DNA of 10,145 nucleotides from DASQLQ01 sp035629935. Its GTDB lineage: Bacteria; Actinomycetota; CADDZG01; WHSQ01. Location of the stretch: positions 1-10,145 of the forward strand of contig DASQLQ010000148.1 in NCBI GenBank assembly GCA_035629935.1. Direction: 5' to 3'. This document shows positions 1-6,373 of the stretch, in pieces; the first letter of the stretch is position 1, and each line of letters starts with the position of its first letter. The translations under genes were made by a program, and so were the position numbers. The notes under the pieces are model-generated. The model was not told where the DNA came from and ran no database searches. It saw nothing but the letters and a program-made list of their open reading frames with translations.

Positions 1-644
1 AGCTCCCCCGCTTCGCTGCCGCCGATCGGGATCACCGACAACATCCCCGCAGGGAGGTCGGTCTCGGCGAAGAGCTCGCCCAGTAGCAGAGCCCCCAATG
101 GGGTCTTCGTCGCCGGCTTGATCACGATCGGCGCACCGACCGCCAACGCAGGAGCCATCTTGTGCGCGACGAGGTTGACGGGGAAGTTGAAGGGGGTGAT
201 CGCAAGGACCGGTCCCAGTGGGAATCGTCTGATCAATGCGACGCGACTACCCAGAGATTCTTCGGTGTCGAGGCGCATCAGATCACCGTCGAATGACCGG
301 CACTCCTCCGCAGCCCACCTGAACGTCGATACCGCGCGAGCTGCCTCGACCTTCGCCCATTTCATGGGCTTCCCGCCCTCTTTGCAGATCATCTCTGCTA
401 TCTCTGCGCCGCGTTCCTTGAGGCGAGTCGAGATGTGCATCAAGGCTTCGGCACGTGCGTGCACCGGGAGCTTGCGTGATTCCTGAAAGCTGGCCGACGC
501 GGCCGCCACGGCGGTCTCCACATCTGCCTCGGTCGGTTTCGCCACCGTCGCCACGAGCGAATCGTCGTAGGGGCTCTTCACCTCGAAGGTCTCGGAACCG
601 CTCTTCCATTCCCCCGCCACGAGGTAACGCTTGGTCTCGGTCAT
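1..644 (-). CDS. NAD(P)-dependent aldehyde dehydrogenase, N-terminal part (3' end outside window)
   Basis: The first 214 residues of an aldehyde dehydrogenase are visible; the gene runs off the left edge, so the catalytic Cys and C-terminal half are not seen. The family oxidises aldehydes to acids with NAD(P)+ in the cytoplasm. What shows it: the segment PFNFPVNLVAHKMAPAL at residues 151-167, whose Asn153 matches the oxyanion-hole Asn, and IVIKPATKTP at 173-182, whose Lys176 matches the cofactor-binding Lys. The upstream part EGGKPMKWAKVEAARAVSTF (89-108) is also typical. The ATG at 644 is preceded by AGGAGAGG (651-658) at 6 nt spacing, a strong ribosome site that fixes the start. The sequence resembles the lactaldehyde/phosphonoacetaldehyde/non-phosphorylating GAPDH-like branch, but substrate cannot be told from this half. 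It is divergent from the CorA gene, 36 bp apart. Confidence 0.93.
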   Translation of the reverse strand, partial: MTETKRYLVAGEWKSGSETFEVKSPYDDSLVATVAKPTEADVETAVAAASASFQESRKLPVHARAEALMHISTRLKERGAEIAEMICKEGGKPMKWAKVEAARAVSTFRWAAEECRSFDGDLMRLDTEESLGSRVALIRRFPLGPVLAITPFNFPVNLVAHKMAPALAVGAPIVIKPATKTPLGALLLGELFAETDLPAGMLSVIPIGGSEAGE

Positions 645-668
645 CCTGCCCCTCTCCTGAAGAGCGAC

Positions 669-674
669 TATCTT
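669..674 (+). promoter_or_regulatory. putative -10 box of a leaderless promoter for corA
   Basis: TATCTT fits the TAnnnT -10 pattern and ends 6 nt before the ATG at 681, placing the expected transcription start on or next to the A of the start codon. No Shine-Dalgarno is seen before this ATG. I see no convincing -35 hexamer. The same bases read on the minus strand give GATAGT, which might serve the divergent aldehyde dehydrogenase gene. Confidence 0.45.
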
Positions 675-680
675 CGGCCC

Positions 681-1646
681 ATGCTAATGGCGGTGTGCCA
701 CTCGTCGCAGACGGGTTGGACAGAGGTCGAAGAGCTCGAACGTCTGTCGGACCTGCGCGCGCAGGCGGGAAACGTCTTGTGGGCCGAGGCCGATGTCGCC
801 TCTCTCACACCCGAGGACATCGAGACGATCGCCGAGGAGTTCGGGCTTCATCCCTTAGCTGTGGAAGACGCCATCAACACGCGCCAGCGGCCCAAGGTCG
901 AGTCATACGAGGGGCATCTCTTCATCGTGTTCCATCAGTTGGACGAGGTCGACGGTCAACTCGAAGCGTGCCAGATCGCCTGTTTCATCGGTGACCGGTA
1001 CGTCCTTGCGCTGCATGATCACGCCGACCGTCTACTCGAGAACGCCAAGAAAAGGTTCAGCGAGGAAGGAGCGCGGCTCGATAGCCCTGCATTCCTCGTC
1101 TACACGATGCTCGACGTGGTGGTGGACGACTACCAGGAGAAAGCCGACTCGCTCGAATTAGAGACCGAGGAACTGGAAGAGTTGGTCCTCGCGAGTCCTA
1201 CGGCCCCTATCCAGCGACAGCTCTACTCGACGAAACAACGCATCGCGCGCCTGCGTCGCTATGTCATGCCCGGCTCGCGGCTGCTGGAGTGGTTACTCGC
1301 TCCGTCCCATTCATTGTTCTCCGAGGACAGCTCGGAGCGTTTCCGAGACATCCACGACCACTTGTTGCGGATGGTTGACCAGATCCGCAACATCGACGAA
1401 CTGACCGATGCCATCCTTAACCTCGTCCGTTCCGAACAAGCCAACGCTCTCAACGACGTCAACAAGAGACTTGCTGCGTGGGCCGCGATCTTCGGAGTAG
1501 GAACGTTCATCGCCGGCGTTTATGGGATGAACTTCACCCTCGTCCCCCGAGACCAAACTCTGTTCGGGTTCTGGTTCGCGATCGCGTTGATGGCGCTCTC
1601 ATCGGGCGGTCTGTACGCCTACTTCAAGCGGCGCGGCTGGCTCTAG
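681..1646 (+). CDS. corA: CorA-type magnesium/cobalt transport protein
   Basis: A 321-residue membrane channel of the CorA family, which forms pentamers in the cytoplasmic membrane and admits Mg2+ (also Co2+, Ni2+). The hallmark YGMNF lies at residues 281-285, at the end of the first of two C-terminal membrane helices (about 267-281 and 294-314). The cytoplasmic N-terminal domain carries the usual HPLAVEDAINTRQRPKVESY stretch (57-76), followed by long charged helices (about 150-260). Length is normal for the family. The periplasmic loop after GMN reads FTLVPRDQTLFGFW and lacks the common MPEL motif, as in some CorA subgroups, so ion preference is open. The ATG at 681 is chosen because a -10-like TATCTT sits just upstream; an in-frame ATG at 687 is the alternative. 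The next gene starts 30 bp downstream with its own putative promoter. Confidence 0.93.
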   Translation: MLMAVCHSSQTGWTEVEELERLSDLRAQAGNVLWAEADVASLTPEDIETIAEEFGLHPLAVEDAINTRQRPKVESYEGHLFIVFHQLDEVDGQLEACQIACFIGDRYVLALHDHADRLLENAKKRFSEEGARLDSPAFLVYTMLDVVVDDYQEKADSLELETEELEELVLASPTAPIQRQLYSTKQRIARLRRYVMPGSRLLEWLLAPSHSLFSEDSSERFRDIHDHLLRMVDQIRNIDELTDAILNLVRSEQANALNDVNKRLAAWAAIFGVGTFIAGVYGMNFTLVPRDQTLFGFWFAIALMALSSGGLYAYFKRRGWL

Positions 1647-1663
1647 CAGCCGGCAGGCACTGC

Positions 1664-1669
1664 TAGAGT
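1664..1669 (+). promoter_or_regulatory. putative -10 box of a leaderless promoter
   Basis: TAGAGT matches TAnnnT and ends 7 nt before the ATG at 1677. There is no purine-rich ribosome site before that ATG, so a leaderless transcript is the simplest reading. It may start a transcription unit running through the cupredoxin, second lipoprotein and cytochrome b genes. No clear -35 box is seen. Confidence 0.45.
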
Positions 1670-1676
1670 CTCCGGC

Positions 1677-1919
1677 ATGGCTGAAGGCAAACAGAAGAAA
1701 GTCACTCAGAAACTCACGCTGGACATCTACCTGACGTCTCCCGATGGAAAGGTCCGCAAGTCCTACGCCGGCGAGCTTCGTCGCCTGCAGAAACTGGGCT
1801 TCCGCGAGACCGACCGTCGCATCGCCACCCGCGAGGATCACGTCCGGGTCACTCTCGAGCGCGAGATCGACAAGTACCCGGGGGTCCCACTGCCCCCCGT
1901 TGCCCCGTACCTCACCTGA
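1677..1919 (+). CDS. small basic protein of unknown function
   Basis: An 80-residue protein I do not recognise. It has a lysine-rich start (MAEGKQKKVTQK), then a likely beta-strand stretch (LTLDIYLTSPDGKVRKSY, 13-30), a helix-like basic segment (AGELRRLQKLGFRETDRR, 31-48), and a proline-rich C-terminus (PGVPLPPVAPYL). There is no signal peptide, membrane segment, Cys or clear metal site, so it is probably cytoplasmic. Coding status is supported by the TAGAGT promoter-like box at leaderless spacing, a start immediately after corA, and a stop 14 bp before the next gene with no other gene able to fill the space. It lies first in the run leading to the cupredoxin and cytochrome genes, but its sequence gives no direct link to redox work. 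Confidence 0.72.
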   Translation: MAEGKQKKVTQKLTLDIYLTSPDGKVRKSYAGELRRLQKLGFRETDRRIATREDHVRVTLEREIDKYPGVPLPPVAPYLT

Positions 1920-1933
1920 TCGAAGGGAGCTAC

Positions 1934-2383
1934 GTGCCGGTCCTCTCCGAACGGCGGTTGATCCCACTCATCCTGGTCGTGTTCGCGGTGCTGGGTTCGG
2001 CCTGCCAGCTGAATGCTGGTGACGGCGAGGAAGATGCGGACGTCGCTCAGGCCGTCGAGATCGAGGCATATGACTTCTACTTCGAAGAAACGAGCTTTGC
2101 TCTTGAGACGGGTGCGGACGTGACCGTGGACTTCACGAATGCAGGCGAGTCCACGCACTCCTTCACCGTTCCCGACCTCGACCTCGAGGTCGAGGCCCAG
2201 AGCGCCGAGAGCACCGAGGTGTCATTCGAGACCCCCGACGAGCCCGGCGTGGTCGATTTCTATTGCAAATTTCACCCGGACGACATGAACGGAACAATCT
2301 CGTTCGGCGGCGGCGACGTACCACTAGAAGAAAACGTTGACGACGATGACGTCGACGTGGAGGTGGATACGGAGGAGGAATGA
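1934..2383 (+). CDS. exported cupredoxin-domain protein, probable lipoprotein, with acidic tail
   Basis: A 149-residue secreted blue-copper-like protein. The start is the GTG at 1934, behind GAAGGGAGC. Residues 1-23 form a signal peptide; the end GSACQ (21-25) is an imperfect lipobox (Gly at -3), so lipidation at Cys24 is likely but not certain. The cupredoxin fold spans about 41-126: the first copper ligand would be His75 (STHSF), and the loop YCKFHPDDM supplies Cys111, His114 and Met118, the usual type 1 copper set. The C-terminus (132-149) is almost purely Asp, Glu and Val. Such proteins carry electrons or bind copper outside the membrane. The gene overlaps the next lipoprotein gene by ATGA and lies in the same run as a di-heme cytochrome b, which suggests an electron-transfer role; this is inference. 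Confidence 0.88.
   Translation: MPVLSERRLIPLILVVFAVLGSACQLNAGDGEEDADVAQAVEIEAYDFYFEETSFALETGADVTVDFTNAGESTHSFTVPDLDLEVEAQSAESTEVSFETPDEPGVVDFYCKFHPDDMNGTISFGGGDVPLEENVDDDDVDVEVDTEEE
2176..2195. repeat. perfect 20-bp palindrome inside the cupredoxin gene
   Basis: CCTCGACCTCGAGGTCGAGG equals its own reverse complement over all 20 bases, with no spacer. In the reading frame it encodes part of an alternating Asp-Leu/Glu-Val run (DLDLEVE), so it may simply follow from the codons used there (GAC, CTC, GAG, GTC). It could form a cruciform or an mRNA hairpin. Confidence 0.6.
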
Positions 2384-2829
2384 TCGTGAAACTGGGGGCC
2401 GGTATCGCAGCTCTGTTCTTATTGGTGTCGTGTGGTGGCGGGGACAACGGCACCGCTCCGGCAGCGGGCGGCGGAGACGGCGCCGGCGACATGACCCTCA
2501 CGATCGAGTCCCCAGCCGACGGTGACGAGGTATCGACCCCGTTCACTTTGGAGTTCGGTTCCAGCGAAGAGCTAGGGCCCACCGAAACGGGAGCGTTCCA
2601 CGTCCACGTCTACTACGACGGCAACGAAGAGGAGTACGAGGTCGTCCAAGCCAGCACTTTCGAAGTCACGGATCTCCCCCCGGGAAGCCACGAGATCTAC
2701 GCATCCCTTCGTAATGCCGATCACTCCGAAACCGGCGTCGAAGCCCAGGTAGTCGAGGTGACCGTCGGCGGAAGCGGTGGGGGCACCGACGAGAAGAGCG
2801 ACACTGGTGGCGGAGGCTACGACTACTAG
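2380..2829 (+). CDS. lipoprotein with an Ig-like domain and His-rich strand
   Basis: A 149-residue predicted lipoprotein. The signal peptide ends in a good lipobox, LVSC (15-18), so Cys18 is the likely lipidated residue. A Gly/Ala linker (19-37) leads to one beta-sandwich-like domain (about 38-129) with the pattern IESPADGDEV, then FHVHVYYDG (73-81) and LPPGSHEIYASLRNADHSET (99-118). This layout resembles Ig-like extracellular domains of the Big_7/DUF4399 kind; the match is by eye. His74, His76, His104 and His115 could bind metal. The tail (130-149) is Gly-rich and ends YDY. The ATG at 2380 overlaps the cupredoxin stop (ATGA) behind GGAGGAGG, so the two are translationally coupled. It probably acts with the cupredoxin on the outer face of the membrane; its exact job is unknown. 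Confidence 0.85.
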   Translation: MIVKLGAGIAALFLLVSCGGGDNGTAPAAGGGDGAGDMTLTIESPADGDEVSTPFTLEFGSSEELGPTETGAFHVHVYYDGNEEEYEVVQASTFEVTDLPPGSHEIYASLRNADHSETGVEAQVVEVTVGGSGGGTDEKSDTGGGGYDY

Positions 2830-2839
2830 CCCGAGATCC

Positions 2840-3484
2840 GTGCGGCGCTACTCGGGGCGTACTCGCTGGTTGCATACGTCCGTCTATCTCACTACTGCTC
2901 TGTTGTTCGCAACGGGTGGATGGTTGATGTTCGGTCGAGAAGGCGATCCCAGCGTGCTGGCCCGGGTCGCACGTCTGCCCGATACGGAGTTGCACGTTTA
3001 CATCGGGTGGCTCCTAGCGATCCTTGCTGTTGGGGTCCCGGTCATCGGGTGGCGAGGAATGGCTACCTTCGCCAGAGAAACGTTTCGATCGGACGCCGGC
3101 GATCTCAAGTGGTTCGCCGCATGGCCGGCCGCGCTCTTCACCGGCACGTTCCGCCGTCACGAGGGACACTTCGATCCGGGTCAACGGATAGCGAACATCG
3201 CCATCGTCGGGCTACTGGTCGCACTATTGGCGAGCGGCATCACCCTGGTCTCCGCTAGCGAAGGCCCCGCGTTCGTGTGGGCCTCGCGCGTCCATAGATG
3301 GTCAACCTGGGGGCTCGCACCGATCCTCGTCGGCCACATCCTGGTCGCCTCAGGTCTCTTCCCGGGTTACCGAGGCGTGTGGCGCTCGATCCACTGGAAG
3401 GGAGACCTGGACCGAAGCGTCGCGCAACGGTTGTGGCCGGCATGGACCGAGAAAGAGCTCAGCGAAGACCCACGAAAGGATTGA
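2840..3484 (+). CDS. four-helix di-heme cytochrome b, formate dehydrogenase gamma-subunit type
   Basis: An integral membrane cytochrome of the formate dehydrogenase gamma/hydrogenase b-type family. From the GTG at 2840 it has 214 residues and four helices (about 12-32, 53-72, 118-137, 152-172). Candidate heme b ligands are His12 (WLHTS), His52 (ELHVYIG), His152 (RVHRW) and His166 (VGHIL). The stretch HFDPGQRIANIAIVGLLVAL (110-129) matches the family's NaGQK...GL region, and LFPGYRGVWRSI follows the last helix. Family members pass electrons between quinones and a partner enzyme. No dehydrogenase or iron-sulfur subunit is present nearby; the partners in the run are a cupredoxin and a lipoprotein. 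The start is uncertain: in-frame GTGs at 2777 and 2807 would overlap the upstream gene, and none has a strong ribosome site. The 3' end overlaps the convergent hydrolase gene by 26 bp. Confidence 0.87.
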   Translation: MRRYSGRTRWLHTSVYLTTALLFATGGWLMFGREGDPSVLARVARLPDTELHVYIGWLLAILAVGVPVIGWRGMATFARETFRSDAGDLKWFAAWPAALFTGTFRRHEGHFDPGQRIANIAIVGLLVALLASGITLVSASEGPAFVWASRVHRWSTWGLAPILVGHILVASGLFPGYRGVWRSIHWKGDLDRSVAQRLWPAWTEKELSEDPRKD

Positions 3485-4094
3485 ATCGCTTCTCTTCCCC
3501 CAGTGTGGTTTGGGGACCGTGGCCGGGATAGACCGGAAGCTCGTCCTCCAACAAGAAGAGCTTGTTTCGCACGGCCGTCAGCAACTCTTGTGTGTCGCCT
3601 CCGGGGAGGTCGGTCCGTCCGATAGAGCCGGCGAACAACGTGTCGCCGGAGAAGACCGCCGTATCGGTAACGAGAGAGATCGAGCCGGGCGAATGGCCGG
3701 GCGTGTGAAGAACCTCCAGTCGCGCACTCCCTGCGGTGAGGATCTCGCCCTCGCTCGCCTCTCGGTCGACGTCGGGAGGCGGAGGTAGGTCCAGCCCCAG
3801 GAACATGCGCCCCGACTCCTGTAACCAATCCAGGATCGGTCCGTCATCCCGGTGCAGATAGAAGGGTGCCCCCGTCAGTTCGCGCAAGCGTCCAGCGGCA
3901 ACCACATGATCGAAGTGGGCATGCGTGGCAACGATTGCCGTCACGGTCAGTTCGCGTTCGGCGAGCGAAGCTGCGATCACATCGGCTTCATCGCCGGGAT
4001 CGATGACGATCGCCTGCTTCGTCTCGGGGTCGCCGACGACGTAGCAGTTGCACTGAAGGGGCCCCACCACGTGATGGGAGAAGATCTCAAACAA
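3459..4094 (-). CDS. metallo-beta-lactamase-fold hydrolase (glyoxalase II-like)
   Basis: A 211-residue cytoplasmic hydrolase of the MBL superfamily, glyoxalase II-like branch, which usually cleaves thioesters or related substrates with two metal ions. The metal ligands are in place: THAHFDH (57-63) gives His58, His60, Asp62 and His63; TPGHSPGS gives His134; SGDTLF gives Asp151; PGHGP gives His192. The N-terminus VGPLQCNCYVV and the C-terminal FNPF are typical. The start is a TTG at 4094, inside the last codons of the upstream gene (8-nt overlap); AAGGGAG at 4104-4110, 9 nt upstream, supports it. It is the last gene of the leftward operon with the zinc-ribbon membrane protein. The real substrate cannot be told from the sequence; there is no glyoxalase I nearby. 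Confidence 0.93.
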   Translation of the reverse strand: MFEIFSHHVVGPLQCNCYVVGDPETKQAIVIDPGDEADVIAASLAERELTVTAIVATHAHFDHVVAAGRLRELTGAPFYLHRDDGPILDWLQESGRMFLGLDLPPPPDVDREASEGEILTAGSARLEVLHTPGHSPGSISLVTDTAVFSGDTLFAGSIGRTDLPGGDTQELLTAVRNKLFLLEDELPVYPGHGPQTTLGEEKRFNPFVGLR

Positions 4095-5451
4095 TCCTTT
4101 CGACTCCCTTCTTGTTCCTCGATGACCGGAGTGCCAGCTCGGATCCGAGCCACCCGCAGATCATCGCCCACAGGACTCCCCACAGAAACGTCATGAACGG
4201 CGAGATGGCAACTCGAGCGAACCCTCGTTGGGCGATGAGCCCCGCTCCCACGCGGGCCTCTCCCAACCACCCGAGAAGTGCGAGAGCCACCGAGAACGTG
4301 AGGGCGCCGGCGATCAAGTTTCTCCATAGCGATCCGGGAGCGGCCCGACGACCGATCCAGTACCCGCCCAACAGGCACGCGCATACCGGGATCAACAGCA
4401 GTAGGAACGCGAACCAGGGGATCCCGGAGGGCCACTGGAGAAGCGAGATCTCTTCGAGCCCACCGATCTTCCGCCCCCCGATTCCGACCTGCGCTCCGCG
4501 ATAGACGGTCGAGCCCATCGAGAACGCGATCAGAGCCACGATCACGTTCGGCAAGAAGGCAGCAAGGTAGAGCACGGCCGCCGCCGCGTCTCCGACCCCG
4601 AATCCTCCGTAAGGCGCTTCGCGCGCAAGGCCGGTGATGATCCAGAGCAACAGGGCGGCGAGCGCTGCTCCGGCTGCGGTGACGAGCATGATGGCTCCGC
4701 CGGTGATCCCCTCCCCCAGTGAGTGGAAGCGAACCTGGATCGACGCTGCTGCTCTGGTAAGGGAGGTGCGCCAACTCTCTTTGCGACGGGCCAAACCCAA
4801 AGCCGCAAAGAGGAACGACCAAACGAATCCCCACACCAAAGCGCCCCATGCCCCCGCCCATGCGGGCTCGTCACCTCGGAATCTGAAGACCAGGGACAGA
4901 AGCCATGCCATGAGTGCGAAGACCGTCGCCACCCGTGCCGCAGCTCGCCACATCGCCGAACCCTCGGGTCGCCGCGATTCGAAAACCGATGTCGTCGCCC
5001 ACGCGATCGTCAGTGCTACAGCGACGAGCACTCCCAAGGGCAGCGCGACCACCGTTAATCCTCCGATGTGAATGGGCGCGCGCAACATCCCTAGGGAAAC
5101 CATCACCATGCCGGTGAAGATGTCGACTGGATCCGCGCCCTTGGCGAACGATGGGTACTGAAGCTTGGGGGCCAGAAGGAGAACCGCTGCGATACACAGG
5201 AGGGCAAGCCAAGACATGGACGCGGCAGCAGCGGCATCGACCCAGGCGCGCGAGGTAAGGGTCCGAACGACGGCGACGGGGGCCGGCGCTGCGGAGTCGG
5301 TAGCGGGTGTTTGCAGCTTGGCCGTATCGCTGCCATCCCCCAGCTCGACAGTGGACGTACTGGCCCCTTCCTCCGGGGCTAGTGACGCGCCACAACGGGG
5401 GCAGAACGCGGAATCGTCGGGGACGTCCGCGCTGCAGGATCGACAGCGCAC
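4087..5451 (-). CDS. zinc-ribbon polytopic membrane protein, unknown function
   Basis: A 454-residue protein with an N-terminal zinc ribbon, CRSC (3-6) and CPRC (17-20), giving four Cys ligands. A polar Ser/Thr/Pro/Ala linker (about 22-68) follows, then about nine hydrophobic helices (near 78-94, 129-152, 171-190, 200-220, 250-274, 285-311, 343-367, 378-396, 413-437). The C-terminus is basic. I do not recognise the membrane domain. Zinc ribbons fused this way occur in many bacterial membrane proteins of unknown role. The frame stays open upstream to an ATG at 5691, but that part lies inside the preceding gene, is low-complexity Arg/Ser/Pro, and the zinc ribbon begins exactly at the GTG at 5451, so GTG is chosen; AAGGGA sits a few bases upstream. 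It starts 7 nt after the calcium-repeat gene and overlaps the hydrolase gene. Confidence 0.85.
   Translation of the reverse strand: MRCRSCSADVPDDSAFCPRCGASLAPEEGASTSTVELGDGSDTAKLQTPATDSAAPAPVAVVRTLTSRAWVDAAAAASMSWLALLCIAAVLLLAPKLQYPSFAKGADPVDIFTGMVMVSLGMLRAPIHIGGLTVVALPLGVLVAVALTIAWATTSVFESRRPEGSAMWRAAARVATVFALMAWLLSLVFRFRGDEPAWAGAWGALVWGFVWSFLFAALGLARRKESWRTSLTRAAASIQVRFHSLGEGITGGAIMLVTAAGAALAALLLWIITGLAREAPYGGFGVGDAAAAVLYLAAFLPNVIVALIAFSMGSTVYRGAQVGIGGRKIGGLEEISLLQWPSGIPWFAFLLLLIPVCACLLGGYWIGRRAAPGSLWRNLIAGALTFSVALALLGWLGEARVGAGLIAQRGFARVAISPFMTFLWGVLWAMICGWLGSELALRSSRNKKGVERIV
4104..4110 (-). promoter_or_regulatory. ribosome binding site for the TTG start of the MBL hydrolase
   Basis: On the minus strand AAGGGAG lies within the end of the upstream reading frame, 9 nt before the TTG at 4094. 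It decides that start: a second purine run, AAAGGA, touches the TTG directly and is too close to serve. Confidence 0.55.
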
Positions 5452-5458
5452 CGTTCCC

Positions 5459-6373
5459 TTACCTGATCCCGGTGTCGTAGTAGACGCTGTCGGGTGGAAA
5501 CTCCGATATCGAACTCGGCTGCACAGCGAACGACACGGGTTCGGGCGACCCCATGAATCTGTCGTCCTTCTCCGGCACGAGCACGTAGGTGCCGGGGTCC
5601 AGCTCGAAGGCGAACCACCCGTCTTCCTGGGTCGTCGAGTCGGCCACTTCACGACCCGTTGAATCCTGGATAGAGATCTCGATGCCGGCAACCGGCCTGT
5701 CGTTGCAGGCGGGATCGTTCTCTCGCTGTACTGGGCAATAAGGTCCCGCCATCACGCGACCCATCGCGCCCGACGGCTCGATGTCGTTTCGATCTTCCTC
5801 CTGATCCCGGTAGCAGTAGTCAAGTGTGGAATCTTCGGAGTCCTCGTCTAGCGTTCCATCGGAGTCCGAGTCCTCGTGACCGTCGATGATGCCGTCGCCA
5901 TCGGAATCGGGGGTGGACGGCCACGTTCCGGCTTCATTCTCGTCCTCGTCATCCAAACCGTCGCGGTCGAAATCCCCGTCGTCGAAGCCTCTGCAGATCT
6001 CGGTGAGATCGTCCTGGTCCTCGTCGGCCACATCGTTACCGTCCGCATCGTCGTCGCCGTCGAGCACACCATCCTTGTCGCTGTCTCGTACTCGAGGCTC
6101 GGTATAAAAGGCCGCGATCTCATCCCCGTCGTCACTGCCGTCTGCATCGGTGTCCTGCACCTGGGGGTTCGTACGGAAGTCGTACTCTGCGGCGTTCCTG
6201 AGTCCGTCGCGGTCTGGATCACGGCGCGCGTCTTTGGTATTGGGATCGAGGTCGTTGCGGCGCTCCCAACGGTCGGGCATGCCGTCCCGGTCGGAATCCT
6301 TGCGCGCCGCTGAGGCTGGTAAGCAGGCGAGCGCGACCATCAGGACCACGAGAGCGACCCCGGCACGCTTCAT
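5459..6373 (-). CDS. secreted thrombospondin type 3 (calcium-binding) repeat protein
   Basis: A 304-residue exported protein. Residues 1-22 are a signal peptide ending in an Ala-rich cleavage site (PASAA). Residues 26-180 hold about eight Asp-rich repeats of the DxDxDGxxD kind: DSDRDGMPD (26), DPDRDGLRN (52), DTDADGSDD (74), DSDKDGVLD (97), DADGNDVAD (109), DFDRDGLDD (134), DSDGDGIID (156) and DSDSDGTLD (168). Such repeats bind Ca2+ in the thrombospondin type 3 family. The C-terminal part (about 203-304) opens with a Cys pair (GPYCPVQ, PACNDRPV), then a beta domain with DGWFAFELDPGTYVL (251-265), like carboxypeptidase-regulatory/prealbumin-type domains. No sortase signal or anchor is visible. 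The ATG at 6373 overlaps the cupredoxin stop (ATGA), so translation is coupled. A structural or adhesion role at the cell surface is likely; no enzymatic site is seen. Confidence 0.88.
   Translation of the reverse strand: MKRAGVALVVLMVALACLPASAARKDSDRDGMPDRWERRNDLDPNTKDARRDPDRDGLRNAAEYDFRTNPQVQDTDADGSDDGDEIAAFYTEPRVRDSDKDGVLDGDDDADGNDVADEDQDDLTEICRGFDDGDFDRDGLDDEDENEAGTWPSTPDSDGDGIIDGHEDSDSDGTLDEDSEDSTLDYCYRDQEEDRNDIEPSGAMGRVMAGPYCPVQRENDPACNDRPVAGIEISIQDSTGREVADSTTQEDGWFAFELDPGTYVLVPEKDDRFMGSPEPVSFAVQPSSISEFPPDSVYYDTGIR

Noticed and set aside
2337..2525. Short frame rich in Arg overlapping the cupredoxin/lipoprotein junction
   Set aside because: Low-complexity product in a shifted frame; the two lipoprotein genes with signal peptides account for the region.
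3977..4861. Minus-strand frame of 294 codons within the zinc-ribbon membrane protein gene
   Set aside because: Arg/Ser/Gly-rich product typical of a wrong frame; the overlapping frame encodes well-formed membrane helices and an N-terminal zinc ribbon.
5452..5691. Upstream extension of the zinc-ribbon membrane protein to an ATG at 5691
   Set aside because: It would overlap the calcium-repeat gene by more than 200 bp and adds an Arg/Ser/Pro-rich stretch; the zinc ribbon begins right at the GTG at 5451.
5876..6313. Long open frame on the plus strand (145 codons) across the calcium-repeat gene
   Set aside because: It is the mirror of Asp-rich codons (GAC/GAT read as GTC/ATC), giving a Val/Ile-rich low-complexity product; the minus-strand gene has a signal peptide and regular repeats.
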